Both the position numbers and the translations under genes were made by a program. The notes under the pieces were generated by a model. It did no database searches and was not told the origin of the DNA. It saw only the letters and a list, made by a program, of their open reading frames with translations. This document shows positions 1 through 8,156 of a DNA stretch of 64,000 nucleotides, piece by piece; position 1 is the stretch's first letter; each line of letters starts with the position of its first letter. This DNA is from Desertifilum tharense IPPAS B-1220. GTDB lineage: Bacteria; Cyanobacteriota; Cyanobacteriia; Cyanobacteriales; Desertifilaceae. The stretch covers positions 1 to 64,000 of the forward strand of contig NZ_MJGC01000039.1 in assembly GCF_001746915.1 (NCBI RefSeq). The letters are read 5' to 3'.

Positions 1-127
1 TCCCCCACCTCCCCACCCCCCCATCCTCTTCTTCCCCAACCCCCAACTCCCAACTCCTAACTCCCTTCTTCCCCAACCCCCAACTCCCAATTCCCAACCC
101 CCTTCTTCCCCCAACCCCCTTCTTCCG
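1..127. repeat. C-rich heptad/octad repeat array
   Basis: A low-complexity C-rich tract of degenerate octads (TCCCCACC, CCCCCATC) followed by heptads (CCCAACT, CCTAACT) joined by CTTCTTCCCC linkers. It is the same family as the arrays near 7, 8, 29, 41, 43 and 56 kb. It is cut by the window start and ends 3 bp before the ATG at 131, so any promoter of that gene lies inside the array or beyond the window. Confidence 0.9.
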
Positions 128-130
128 CCT

Positions 131-2536
131 ATGTCACAAACCCACCAATCCAACTGGACAAGTTCTTTACTGGCGTTCGTGCTGCTGCTAGGGGGTGCAA
201 GCGCGATCGCGGGGGGTGTTTGGCTGGCGATTCAACTGACGATCGATCCGGATGCAGCTTTGTGGATCAATCAGTTTTTGCCAGAAGCCGTACAGCTTTC
301 TGTTAAGCGCCGCGACTCTCCCCAAACGTTTGTGGAAATTCAATCGAGTATTGCTCAGTTAGGGTTAATTCCGGGGAGTCCGATTCCGATTGCTAGCGAG
401 TTTGGAGAGGATATCTTAATTCCTGTCCAGCAAAGGCGTTTAGGCTGCCAGCAGGCGTGCGAGTGGATTTCTCAATTGCGGGTTTATCGTCGGGTAGAAG
501 CGCCCCGTCACCGCAGCAACCAGACGCCACAAGCCTATTATGAGTTAATGCATCAGGTAGGGGTGCAATCGCTCGAAGAGTCTTTTGTGGTGGCTCCTCT
601 GTTAACCTCGGATGCTGTAGAACCGGCTTCTAACCGTCCTTTGGGGATGAGCGCGATCCGCTTGGATAAATTACCACCGACGGCGACTCAAAGCAATCTG
701 ATTCCGGCGGAAGATTTGGGGGTGTGGTTCCAACTCACGGGGACTTTAAATAAGGCAGACCGCGCGATCGCCTACGGGCAAATGCTCTATTACAATCCCA
801 GTAAGGCGCATCTGGCGGTAATGCTTTCGTTTACTAGCCCTGCTGGGGAACTGCCGACTTGGGAAAGTCTGACGGGGGATAGCTTACCGGAATTAGCGGT
901 GAATCAAACGGTCGGTTTGGAACCGCAACTGCGCGTCTACCAACTCAAGCCGCGTTCGTTTGTCAATGCCCCTTTACAGTTAGAAGAAATTACCCTAACC
1001 ACTCCGGCTCTTAACGATGGAGACTACCGCAAGGCGATAACCTTGGCACGCGGCGGGTTATGGACATCGGCGCTAACGCAACTAGAAGCCCTTCAGGAGC
1101 AATTGGATTGGACAGAGGCCGCTCAAGCTCAAACGGAACTGATCCGCGCTCACGCTCAACTCAGCCAAGCTCAAGCGGATAAATCCTGGGCTTCCCCTTC
1201 GCAACAGGTTCTTACCAGTATCATTGATGGTCGCTGGCAAGCAGCGCTGGAGGTGTTTGCTAGTTCGATTGGCAACCGTCGGGAAATTGCCTTGATGCTG
1301 AAAGCAGATTCGGGACGGCTGAAACGGCGGGTAGAAGCAGCTTTAGAAGCAACGCCCCAGGTCGCGGAGGTGAAGGTATGGGGGGCTTTAATTCGGGCGG
1401 CGCAGGAGGGGAGAGGCAGCGCTCAAGCCTGGTTGCAACAGCGCTTTCCCAATTTGGGTGCGGCTCGCGCCCCCATTGAGGAGTTACTCGCCCAGGTTGA
1501 TATTGCTCTAGCGGCGATCGCCTCTCCTGATATTAGCCGGATTGTGGGGACGGTGCGCCCGGTGGAGAATGTGCAGGCTGCTGATTGGCTCTATCCCGAA
1601 CAGAATACCGCAATTTTATTGATTCAAGACCGTCAGGTGGCACCAGAACTACCGCCGCTCTCGGCCGATCAAGTGTGGTACCAAGTGGAGGTATCGGCGT
1701 TTCACAATGGGGAAACTTGGTTAAAAGCGCCGTTTAATAGCGCTCAGTTAGTCAGCGGATCGGCGCAGGTGATGCCCGATCTGCTCTGGCAGCAGTTAGG
1801 CTTAAGCGTGGATTCTCAGTTACAAATTACCTTTTGGACGGCGACGGCGCAACAGGAAACGCAGATTGCTACGGTGAAGGCGATTCAGTTTAAGAATGGG
1901 AATTTGCGCCTGTTGGCCGCCGGAAGTCCACCCCCGCCGCTGAGTCCAGAAAAATCTCTTTTGGGGGTAGGAACAGAAGCGGCGCTGGTTCCGCGTCCTT
2001 TAGCGATGACGGCGGCGGCGTTGCAATGGTTGGAACCGCAGATTTCAACGTTGGCAAACCGCGTGCAAACTCGTCCCCAATGGACGGCGGATGTCTTGGC
2101 GCTTTTGTGGCGGGAGTTGCAGCAGGCAGGTGAGGTACCTTCCCAGGTTCCGATGCCCAGTTTATCGGCGCTGGTGAATTCGCCTAGCAGCGAACCCTCT
2201 TTGGAAGAGCAATTGGGGCCTCTAGTCGGGGGATGGCTGGTGCAATGGGTCGATCTGACCGGCGATGGTCAATTGGAGGCGGTGTTAACGCTTCCCCCGG
2301 AGAGTTTTCAGGCGTTACGCCAGTTAACGGGGGGTGGGGGTTTAATTCGCGAGTCGCGGACGTTGATTTTTAGCGATCGCGGCGAGTTACTTTATAGCGA
2401 ACTGACTCGCGATCGCGATCGGTCGCTGGTGGCGATCGCAGAGTTAGGCGATGGCGGAACGGCGGGTCTATTAGTTGAAGATGCCCAGCAATATCGGCTT
2501 CAGCGTTGGTCTAGCGATCGCCGACGCTTTGATTAA
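131..2536 (+). CDS. Membrane-anchored hypothetical protein (801 aa)
   Basis: I do not recognise the family. One hydrophobic segment at about residues 12-34 should anchor the protein, with the rest outside the cytoplasm or on the membrane surface. The middle is helical and Ala/Gln/Leu-rich, somewhat TPR-like (about residues 300-460). Near the C-terminus the stretch DLTGDGQLEAVL resembles the Ca-binding loop of FG-GAP/VCBS repeats, and the tail reads like a repeat-type secreted domain. The ATG at 131 lies 3 bp after a C-rich repeat array and has no clear Shine-Dalgarno sequence. Its TAA stop overlaps the stop of the convergent gene at 2533 within the shared TTAA. Codon use and HIP1 sites match the neighbours. 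Probably a conserved cyanobacterial protein of unknown function. Confidence 0.8.
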   Translation: MSQTHQSNWTSSLLAFVLLLGGASAIAGGVWLAIQLTIDPDAALWINQFLPEAVQLSVKRRDSPQTFVEIQSSIAQLGLIPGSPIPIASEFGEDILIPVQQRRLGCQQACEWISQLRVYRRVEAPRHRSNQTPQAYYELMHQVGVQSLEESFVVAPLLTSDAVEPASNRPLGMSAIRLDKLPPTATQSNLIPAEDLGVWFQLTGTLNKADRAIAYGQMLYYNPSKAHLAVMLSFTSPAGELPTWESLTGDSLPELAVNQTVGLEPQLRVYQLKPRSFVNAPLQLEEITLTTPALNDGDYRKAITLARGGLWTSALTQLEALQEQLDWTEAAQAQTELIRAHAQLSQAQADKSWASPSQQVLTSIIDGRWQAALEVFASSIGNRREIALMLKADSGRLKRRVEAALEATPQVAEVKVWGALIRAAQEGRGSAQAWLQQRFPNLGAARAPIEELLAQVDIALAAIASPDISRIVGTVRPVENVQAADWLYPEQNTAILLIQDRQVAPELPPLSADQVWYQVEVSAFHNGETWLKAPFNSAQLVSGSAQVMPDLLWQQLGLSVDSQLQITFWTATAQQETQIATVKAIQFKNGNLRLLAAGSPPPPLSPEKSLLGVGTEAALVPRPLAMTAAALQWLEPQISTLANRVQTRPQWTADVLALLWRELQQAGEVPSQVPMPSLSALVNSPSSEPSLEEQLGPLVGGWLVQWVDLTGDGQLEAVLTLPPESFQALRQLTGGGGLIRESRTLIFSDRGELLYSELTRDRDRSLVAIAELGDGGTAGLLVEDAQQYRLQRWSSDRRRFD

Positions 2537-2979
2537 TGCAAGAAGCCGCCAATTCCGTTGACCCGGTTTTGTTGCGATCGACTCGGCGGGACGACAATTC
2601 CGCCAGAATAAGGATCGGAATACACGGGGTAACTCGGATAGCCGTAATTGGGAAAGGTGGGGTACGCATAAACGGGCCCTTGGGGAATAACGGTGCAGCC
2701 GGAAGCGACTAAAGTCCCCCCAGGAACGAGGACGGTACACCCGTTAGTGTGATGGTAGTTTGGGGGATAGAAGGAACGCGGAATGCGACATCCCCGCGCT
2801 ATCAGTTTGCGAATGTCGTCTGTGCTATAACCGACATGAATGTTGAGCGAGCTTGAAGGACATTCAAAGCTTCCGGTTTGAATCTGCACGGAGATTTGTG
2901 CGGATGCTGTTTTGACATCGCCAAGCGTGCAGATTGCGGCAAAACTTGCCAAGATTGGGAGTAGCGTAGATTTTTTCAT
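2533..2979 (-). CDS. Small secreted Cys-, Pro- and Tyr-rich protein
   Basis: A 148-residue protein with a clear Sec signal peptide: MKKS, a hydrophobic core, then a probable cut after TASA at about residue 27. The mature part has four or five cysteines (SFECPSSS, RGCRIP, NGCTVLV, SGCTVIP), consistent with disulfides outside the cytoplasm, and a Pro/Tyr/Gly-rich C-terminal half (YPTFPNYGYPSYP). No family is recognised. The gene is convergent with the upstream 801-residue gene and the two share a 4-bp TTAA at their stops. Likely periplasmic or surface-exposed. Confidence 0.75.
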   Translation of the reverse strand: MKKSTLLPILASFAAICTLGDVKTASAQISVQIQTGSFECPSSSLNIHVGYSTDDIRKLIARGCRIPRSFYPPNYHHTNGCTVLVPGGTLVASGCTVIPQGPVYAYPTFPNYGYPSYPVYSDPYSGGIVVPPSRSQQNRVNGIGGFLH

Positions 2980-3070
2980 GGTTGCCGTCCGCGAGTAGAA
3001 GGGTGAGTGGGAGGAAGACGCACGCAGGGGCTAATTCTAGTGTATTTGAACTTTACACCAGTTGCTTTTT

Positions 3071-4552
3071 TTAGGTTTGGGGTTGCAGGGGGGTGAATTT
3101 ACCACCAATAGCTTGACCGAGTTGTTCGACGGTGAGTTGTGAGGTGGGGATGGGGGGAGAAACTTGACCGCCGCTGAAGACGAGAATGCGATCGCTATAT
3201 TGCATAATTTCATCTAAGTCTGAGGAGGCGAAGAGGATGCTAGTTCCGCCTTCGCAACGGGCAATTAGTTGTTGCCACACCCACAAAGCCGACTCTATAT
3301 CTAGCCCTCGCGTGGGGTGTTCCATTAATAGCAAATTTAAAGGAACGGGCAATAACGCCAGTTGAGTGCGTTGCTGGTTGCCGCCAGAGAGACGTTCAAC
3401 GGGGGTCTGGGGTCTGCCTTTAATGTTGAAGAGGGCGATCGCCTCTTGGGTGGCTTTGGCGATGGTTTTGCGATCGATGAAAAAGCTTTTTTGGGGTTGA
3501 CGCAGGGTAAAGTGATCTTGAATCGATAACCCGCCGATTAAGCCTTCGCGCAACCGATCCGCCGGAGAATACCCAATCCCAATATTCAGATACTCTTTGT
3601 AGGATGCTTGGGTAATATCTTGGGAGTCTAATAAGATTTTCCCGGATTGGGGGGCAAGCAGTCCAGCACAACACAGTAAGAGCAAACGCTGTCCGCTTCC
3701 TTCTAAACCCGCTAACCCAATCACTTCGCCTTTTTGAACGCTCAATTGGTCGATCGCAACGGTGAGGCGATCGCCGTTTAGCACAATCCCTTGCAACTCT
3801 AGCATGGGTTCGGCTCGCACGGTTGGCGGTTTGACGGGAGGCGCGAGTTCTCGATCGAACATCATGGCCACTAGTTTAGCAGCCGGACAGGGGATAGGCT
3901 CGCGACCGACAACTTGACCTTGTTTCATCACGGTAACGCGATCGCACAAAATTTCCACATCTTCTAGCTTATGGGAAACGAAGATAATTGATTTTCCCTG
4001 TTGCGCCAAGACTTTCAACGCTTCAAATAGCGCGTGTTTCTGAGAGGCTGAGATTCCGGTGGTCGGTTCATCTAAAATTAGGGTATTGACGCCTAATGAA
4101 AGCAGGCGCAAGATTTCGAGTTGCTGGCGTTCTCCAACGGTGAGGTTGGCGACGGGTTCGTGAATATCGAGTTGAAAGTTGAATTGCGCGGCGAGTTGGA
4201 GAAACTCGCGTTTAGCCGCTTGGCGATCGAGCAACCACTGGCCGGTTTTACCTGCGATAAAATTATCTAAGACATCCAGCGGCGGAAAGTCTAGGGGATC
4301 TTGATGCAGCATTCCCACTCCGGCGGCGATCGCACCGGCGGGAGTTCTATACTTGACAGGTTGGCCATCAAGCCAAATTTCTCCGGTATCTGGCGCAATA
4401 AAGCCGCTGAGAATTTTCACTAGGGTACTTTTCCCCGCCCCATTTTCCCCCAAGAGTCCGTGAATGCTTCCGGCTTCTACGGTTAAAGAGATGCGATCGT
4501 TGGCTAAGACTTGGCTGAAGCGTTTGGTGATGTGGTGCAGTTCAACTTTCAT
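3071..4552 (-). CDS. ABC transporter ATP-binding protein, sugar/BMP type (double NBD)
   Basis: Two nucleotide-binding domains in one chain (493 aa), as in RbsA/MglA and the nucleoside/BMP-type ATPases (YufO). NBD1 is intact: Walker A GENGAGKST at 35-43, signature LTVGERQQLE near 138, Walker B TLILDEPT near 158. NBD2 has a decayed Walker A (GLEGSGQR, lacking the GK[ST]) but keeps LSGGNQQR and LLLMEHPTRGLD, which is normal for this subfamily where one site is catalytic. It should power uptake of a nucleoside, purine or sugar with two permeases and a binding lipoprotein. No permease or binding protein lies next to it here, so it is an orphan within this window. ATG start at 4552. Confidence 0.9.
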   Translation of the reverse strand: MKVELHHITKRFSQVLANDRISLTVEAGSIHGLLGENGAGKSTLVKILSGFIAPDTGEIWLDGQPVKYRTPAGAIAAGVGMLHQDPLDFPPLDVLDNFIAGKTGQWLLDRQAAKREFLQLAAQFNFQLDIHEPVANLTVGERQQLEILRLLSLGVNTLILDEPTTGISASQKHALFEALKVLAQQGKSIIFVSHKLEDVEILCDRVTVMKQGQVVGREPIPCPAAKLVAMMFDRELAPPVKPPTVRAEPMLELQGIVLNGDRLTVAIDQLSVQKGEVIGLAGLEGSGQRLLLLCCAGLLAPQSGKILLDSQDITQASYKEYLNIGIGYSPADRLREGLIGGLSIQDHFTLRQPQKSFFIDRKTIAKATQEAIALFNIKGRPQTPVERLSGGNQQRTQLALLPVPLNLLLMEHPTRGLDIESALWVWQQLIARCEGGTSILFASSDLDEIMQYSDRILVFSGGQVSPPIPTSQLTVEQLGQAIGGKFTPLQPQT

Positions 4553-4786
4553 AACCTAACTCAAGCGCGATCGCAAACCTTCCTATTCTGCTCGAAACTT
4601 CTGGGGATAACTGCTACTTAGGACACATCTAGGCTTACCAAAACTCCCCCAGTTAATCTAACTCAAAGGATAGAGCGGATTTAAGCCTTAATCCAACTCC
4701 CGATAGAAATACTGGGGAGACTCGGTGAGATATAAGTGTACTAGCCGGATGGTCGAGATTTCCTGAGCCGTAATTTTTACTTTAAA

Positions 4787-5224
4787 ATGAATGAAGATTT
4801 GGATAGAATGCCAGCCCACGATCTTCACTATGACTATCGTGTGGGCGATCGCAATTTTGAAGCAACCTCGTTAAGCGAAGTCTCATCAACTCAATCTCCC
4901 TTGATTGAGCAACCCGAACCGGAGACTAGCGCCCCCAATGTTCCTTTATTAATAGTACCTTTAAGCCTGTTAGCGATCGCCTGGGCGATCGGTCTTTCCA
5001 AGCGGTTAGATTTTCGTAAATCCGTTAAAGGTAATTTTGATACGCTGAAGTCTTATCATAAAATTCCCTGTTCTCACTGTCGATTCTTTAAAAATGACCC
5101 GCATCTTAAGTGCGCGGTACACCCTTTAAAAGTATCTAACCCAGAAGCCGTTGATTGTCCGGATTTTTGGCCAATTGATAGCAGCAAGTTTCATAGTAAT
5201 AGCAATAACAGCCAAATGAAGTAA
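4787..5224 (+). CDS. Single-TM protein with C-terminal four-cysteine motif
   Basis: A 145-residue protein with a hydrophilic N-terminus, one membrane segment at about residues 52-70, and a cytosolic tail carrying C95, C98, C109 and C124 in a CxxC-x10-C-x14-C arrangement (IPCSHCRFF, LKCAVHP, VDCPDFWP). The spacing suggests a small metal site or redox-active cysteines. Similar Cys-tail proteins are, to my knowledge, common in cyanobacteria and uncharacterised. It is transcribed alone, divergent from the ABC ATPase, with 234 bp between them. Confidence 0.75.
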   Translation: MNEDLDRMPAHDLHYDYRVGDRNFEATSLSEVSSTQSPLIEQPEPETSAPNVPLLIVPLSLLAIAWAIGLSKRLDFRKSVKGNFDTLKSYHKIPCSHCRFFKNDPHLKCAVHPLKVSNPEAVDCPDFWPIDSSKFHSNSNNSQMK

Positions 5225-5237
5225 TGAAAAGTAAGTT

Positions 5238-5769
5238 TTAGAAACGATTGGTCGGAGCATAAACTTGCAACGCTTTTTGATAAGCGGCTACTGCTCTTTC
5301 TAAATTGTTGACTTTATCGCCCTGAATTCGCTGAGAATAAGCTAGGGCTAAATTGCTTTGAGTTGCAGCCCATCGATAGGGAAAATCTTGCTGATTATAG
5401 ACTTGTAAGGCTCGTTGGCTACAGGAAATCGCTCTTTCTAAATTATCGGATCTATTTCCTTCAGTGCGGCTCAAATAGATAGATGCAGCATAATGTTGTA
5501 CCATTGCCCACTGTTCTGGAAAGTCCTCACGGGTATAAACTTGTAAGGCGAGTTGGTAAGAGAAAATCGCTTTTTTTAAGTTACTTTCTCGCTCTCCTCG
5601 AATCCGTTTGAAAGAAGCAAAGGCTAGATTGCTGTGTGCCATTGCCCAACTTTCAGGAAATTTTGCACGGCTGTAAACTTGCAAAGCTTTCTGACTATAA
5701 GCAAGAGAAAGCTCTAAATTTTCTGCAATATCTCCTTGAAGTCTTTCTCCATAAGCAGAGGAGTTGGTA
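5238..5769 (-). pseudogene. 3' remnant of a TPR (CHAT-associated type) gene
   Basis: The reading frame encodes at least three copies of a roughly 45-residue TPR unit with the pattern RIQGD-NLE-A-YQ-ALQVY-FP-WA-QSNLA, typical of long cyanobacterial TPR proteins that often carry a CHAT protease domain. The frame is open upstream to about 5785 (bounded by a TGA) but contains no ATG. The best initiator is a TTG inside a repeat at 5684, so the N-terminal part of the parent gene is missing. The C-terminus stops cleanly after a repeat (APTNRF) with no further domain. Best read as a decayed fragment. A genuine short TPR protein starting at the TTG (148 aa) is the less likely alternative. Confidence 0.6.
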
Positions 5770-5949
5770 AATAACCTTCAGGTAGGATTGTACACGTTGT
5801 GCGTCCATCAGGGCTGGCTTTGCTGTATGGCTCTTTTCTGTTTTAGCGTAAAAAGTTTTATTTGATACTCAAGTCTCGTCAGCAAAGCCACTAGGTAACC
5901 AAGATATTCGCATCTAGAGGTAAAAAGGGGATGTCTTAGCCTAGCCACT

Positions 5950-5977
5950 AAAAGACGCTCCCCAAAAAGAGCGCCTT
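5950..5977 (-). terminator. Rho-independent terminator of the superoxide dismutase gene
   Basis: Read on the minus strand, GGCGCTC and GAGCGTC form a 7-bp stem (one G-U pair) around a short T-rich loop, followed by TTTT. It lies 12 bp after the superoxide dismutase stop codon. Confidence 0.7.
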
Positions 5978-5988
5978 GTTGATTGAAG

Positions 5989-6747
5989 TTAGGAAGCGAC
6001 GCTTTGATAGCGTTGATTGACTGCATCCCAGTTCACCACATTCCACCAGGCTTCTAGGTAGTCAGCGCGACGGTTTTGATAGTTGAGATAATAGGCGTGT
6101 TCCCAAACGTCATTTCCCATAATGGGGTAGTTACCCTCCATCAGGGGACTATCTTGATTGGGAGTTGTGGTAATCTGCAATTGACCGTTGGGAGTGCGGA
6201 CGAGCCATACCCAACCGCTGCCAAAGCGATCGCCCCCAGCCGAGTTAAACTGTTCTTGGAATTGTTCAAAGCTGCCAAAGTTTTGATTAATGGCATTTGC
6301 GATCGCGCCTGTGGGTTCGCCTCCCCCATTGGGCCCCATAATTTCCCAAAACATCGTGTGATTTGCATGACCCCCACCATTATTACGAACGGTGGTGCGG
6401 ATATCTTCGGGAACGTTATTGAGATTTCCTAATAGTTCCGCTAGACTGCGATCGCGTAACTCTGGATGACGCGCGATCGCATTATTCAAATTATTCACAT
6501 AAGCTTGATGGTGTCTGCTGTGGTGAAACTCCATCGTCCGCGCATCAATATGCGGTTCTAGGGCATCATAGGAATACGCCAGAGACGGAAGCTGAAACGG
6601 GCCTTGGGGATTTTGAGCCGTCGTCGTCCCGGCTGGACTCGCTTGGGGTGAGGAACCCGTTTGTCCGTTAGCGCTACAAGCCCCAAAAGTCATGGCTCCC
6701 GCAGTGAATCCAATTAAGTATAAGAAATTACGACGTTTTAAACTCAT
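5989..6747 (-). CDS. sodA: Superoxide dismutase, Mn type, predicted Tat-exported lipoprotein
   Basis: Converts superoxide to peroxide and oxygen. The Fe/Mn-SOD fold is complete: metal ligands H66, H130, D212 and H216 ([11 protein letters not shown]). [10 protein letters not shown] and Q197 in NQDSPL are the features that mark Mn rather than Fe enzymes. The N-terminus has a twin-arginine motif (KRRNFLY, residues 4-10), a hydrophobic stretch, and FGAC at 21-24 that can serve as a lipobox, followed by a Ser/Thr/Pro/Gln linker to about residue 50. The enzyme is therefore probably exported folded and tethered to a membrane on the extracytoplasmic or lumenal side. It is monocistronic, with its own terminator at 5950. 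Family and metal type are well supported; the location is predicted. Confidence 0.95.
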   Translation of the reverse strand: MSLKRRNFLYLIGFTAGAMTFGACSANGQTGSSPQASPAGTTTAQNPQGPFQLPSLAYSYDALEPHIDARTMEFHHSRHHQAYVNNLNNAIARHPELRDRSLAELLGNLNNVPEDIRTTVRNNGGGHANHTMFWEIMGPNGGGEPTGAIANAINQNFGSFEQFQEQFNSAGGDRFGSGWVWLVRTPNGQLQITTTPNQDSPLMEGNYPIMGNDVWEHAYYLNYQNRRADYLEAWWNVVNWDAVNQRYQSVAS

Positions 6748-6832
6748 GATTTTCCGTTAGTTTTAAGGTCTTGCTCCATTGTCAGAAGATTGCCCCAGCA
6801 GAACCTACTCCACAAGACAGAATTTGCAGAAG

Positions 6833-7205
6833 AGGGTGGGGGGATGGGGAGATGGGGAGGTGGGGAGATGGGGAGGTGGAGGTGGGGGGATTTTTTATTG
6901 CTGAGTTTAAAGTGCTGTTGCGCTAACTTCCGCGTAGCAGTGTGCTGAGTTAATAGTTAGCAGGTTTTCCTATCTCTTCTTCCCCGCCTTCCCCAACCCC
7001 TAACTCCCAACTCCCAATTCCCCTCTTCCCCAACCCCTAACTCCCAACTCCCAATTCCCTTCTTCCTCACTCGGAACTCGGAACTCGGAACTCGGAACTC
7101 ACTACCCCTAACTCCCAACTCCCAATTCCCTTCTTCCTCACTCGGAACTCGGAACTCGGAACTCGGAACTCACTACCCCTAACTCCCAATTCCCCTCTTC
7201 CCCAC
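6833..7205. repeat. Composite repeat element, reverse orientation, with 71-bp tandem units
   Basis: Left to right: G-rich octads (GGGGAGAT, GGGGAGGT) at 6833-6890; a conserved module at about 6897-6985 with a small palindrome (CTTCCGCGTAGCAG) and the string GGTTTTCCTATCTC; then C-rich heptads. Positions 7034-7104 and 7105-7175 are two identical 71-bp units, each with CCCAACT heptads followed by four GGAACTC heptads. A partial third unit begins at 7176. This is the reverse complement of the order seen at 7831-8155. It fills the space between the superoxide dismutase promoter and the 2OG-oxygenase stop codon. Confidence 0.9.
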
Positions 7206-7209
7206 CTCC

Positions 7210-7827
7210 TTACCGACGCCCTGCCTTCGTTAACTTGGCTGTACTTGCCCTAGACTCGATCGTAAAAGGGGGAATTTCCTGTAACTCCTCATTGCTGAGG
7301 CTGTATTGTTCGCAGACTAAACTGAGGCGAGTTCCAGGTGTTTTTACAGCGTTGACTGAATGGGTTAAGTCTCCCTGGAAATAGACTAAAGTATTGGCTT
7401 GCGGTTTAACTTGTCCCACCTGCTGCTTTTGGCGACGCAGTACCAACTCTCCCCCCTGCAAGTTATGGGGAACTTGCACGTACAAAACGCTGACCATCAG
7501 CGGAGGCTCAATGGTTTTGCAATAGGATCTTAAAGAGCGATCGATATGCGGATCGACGCGAGAACCTGCTTGCAGTAACAAGGGGTTAAGGTAGAAAGCG
7601 TTGCAACTCGGTAATAAAGCGCGATCGAGATAGGGTTTAAAGAAGGGAAAACGTTGGATAACTTGTGGGAGTTCTGAACGCTGAAAGACCACCGAAAAGC
7701 CTTTGGTTCCTACAAAGTCTCGGTTCAAGTTATTCGTCGCCAAATAGGAACAAGCCAAAATCTCGCCGCGCAGATCGTTGAGATAAGCCGGGGAGAAGGT
7801 GTTGGGGTGTTGAGAGTAGTATGACAA
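7210..7827 (-). CDS. 2OG-Fe(II) oxygenase family protein
   Basis: A 205-residue protein with the double-stranded beta-helix iron site: H94-x-D96 (DPHIDRSL), distal H156 (DLTHSV) and the 2-oxoglutarate-binding R167 (TRLSLV). It should use Fe(II), oxygen and 2-oxoglutarate to hydroxylate a substrate that cannot be told from sequence; prolyl-4-hydroxylase-like relatives are likely. The only start in frame is TTG at 7827, with no Shine-Dalgarno sequence, because the repeat array begins about 5 bp upstream. The stop lies 4 bp from another array in the opposite orientation. The native 5' end may have been lost or replaced when the repeat arrived, so the true N-terminus is uncertain. Confidence 0.8.
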   Translation of the reverse strand: MSYYSQHPNTFSPAYLNDLRGEILACSYLATNNLNRDFVGTKGFSVVFQRSELPQVIQRFPFFKPYLDRALLPSCNAFYLNPLLLQAGSRVDPHIDRSLRSYCKTIEPPLMVSVLYVQVPHNLQGGELVLRRQKQQVGQVKPQANTLVYFQGDLTHSVNAVKTPGTRLSLVCEQYSLSNEELQEIPPFTIESRASTAKLTKAGRR

Positions 7828-7830
7828 GTT

Positions 7831-8155
7831 GGAAAGAAGGGAATTGGGAGTTAGGGGTAGTGAGTTCCGAGTTCCGAGTTCCGAGTGAGGAAGAAGGGAA
7901 TTGGGAGTTGGGGGTTGGGGAAGAAGGGAGTTGGGAGTTGGGAGTTAGGGGTTGGGGAAGAAGGGAATTGGGAGTTGGGAGTTAGGGGTTGGGGGAAGAA
8001 GGGAATTGGGAGTTGGGAGTTAGGGGTTGGGGAAGACGGGGAAGAAGAGATAGGAAAACTTGCTAACTATTAACTCAGCACTCTATTCCCCCCACCTCCC
8101 CATCCCCCCATCTCCCCACCTCCCCATCCCCCCATCCTCTTCCCGACTCAGCACT
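7831..8155. repeat. Composite repeat element, forward orientation
   Basis: G-rich heptads (GGGAGTT, GGGGTTGGGGAAGAAG) with an inverted copy of the GGAACTC block (as GAGTTCC repeats near 7860-7886), then GAGATAGGAAAACTTG, CTAACTATTAACTCAGCACT, then C-rich octads (TCCCCATC, CCCCCATC) ending in ACTCAGCACT at 8155. It mirrors the array at 6833-7205 across the 2OG-oxygenase gene, and its right end is 2 bp from the stop codon of the next gene. Confidence 0.9.
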
Positions 8156-8156
8156 C

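Noticed and set aside
5808..6026. 72-codon gene between the TPR remnant and superoxide dismutase
   Set aside because: It overlaps the superoxide dismutase stop and the terminator hairpin, and has no ribosome site.
6833..7205. CRISPR array
   Set aside because: The repeated units are contiguous tandem copies without unique spacers, and no cas genes are near.
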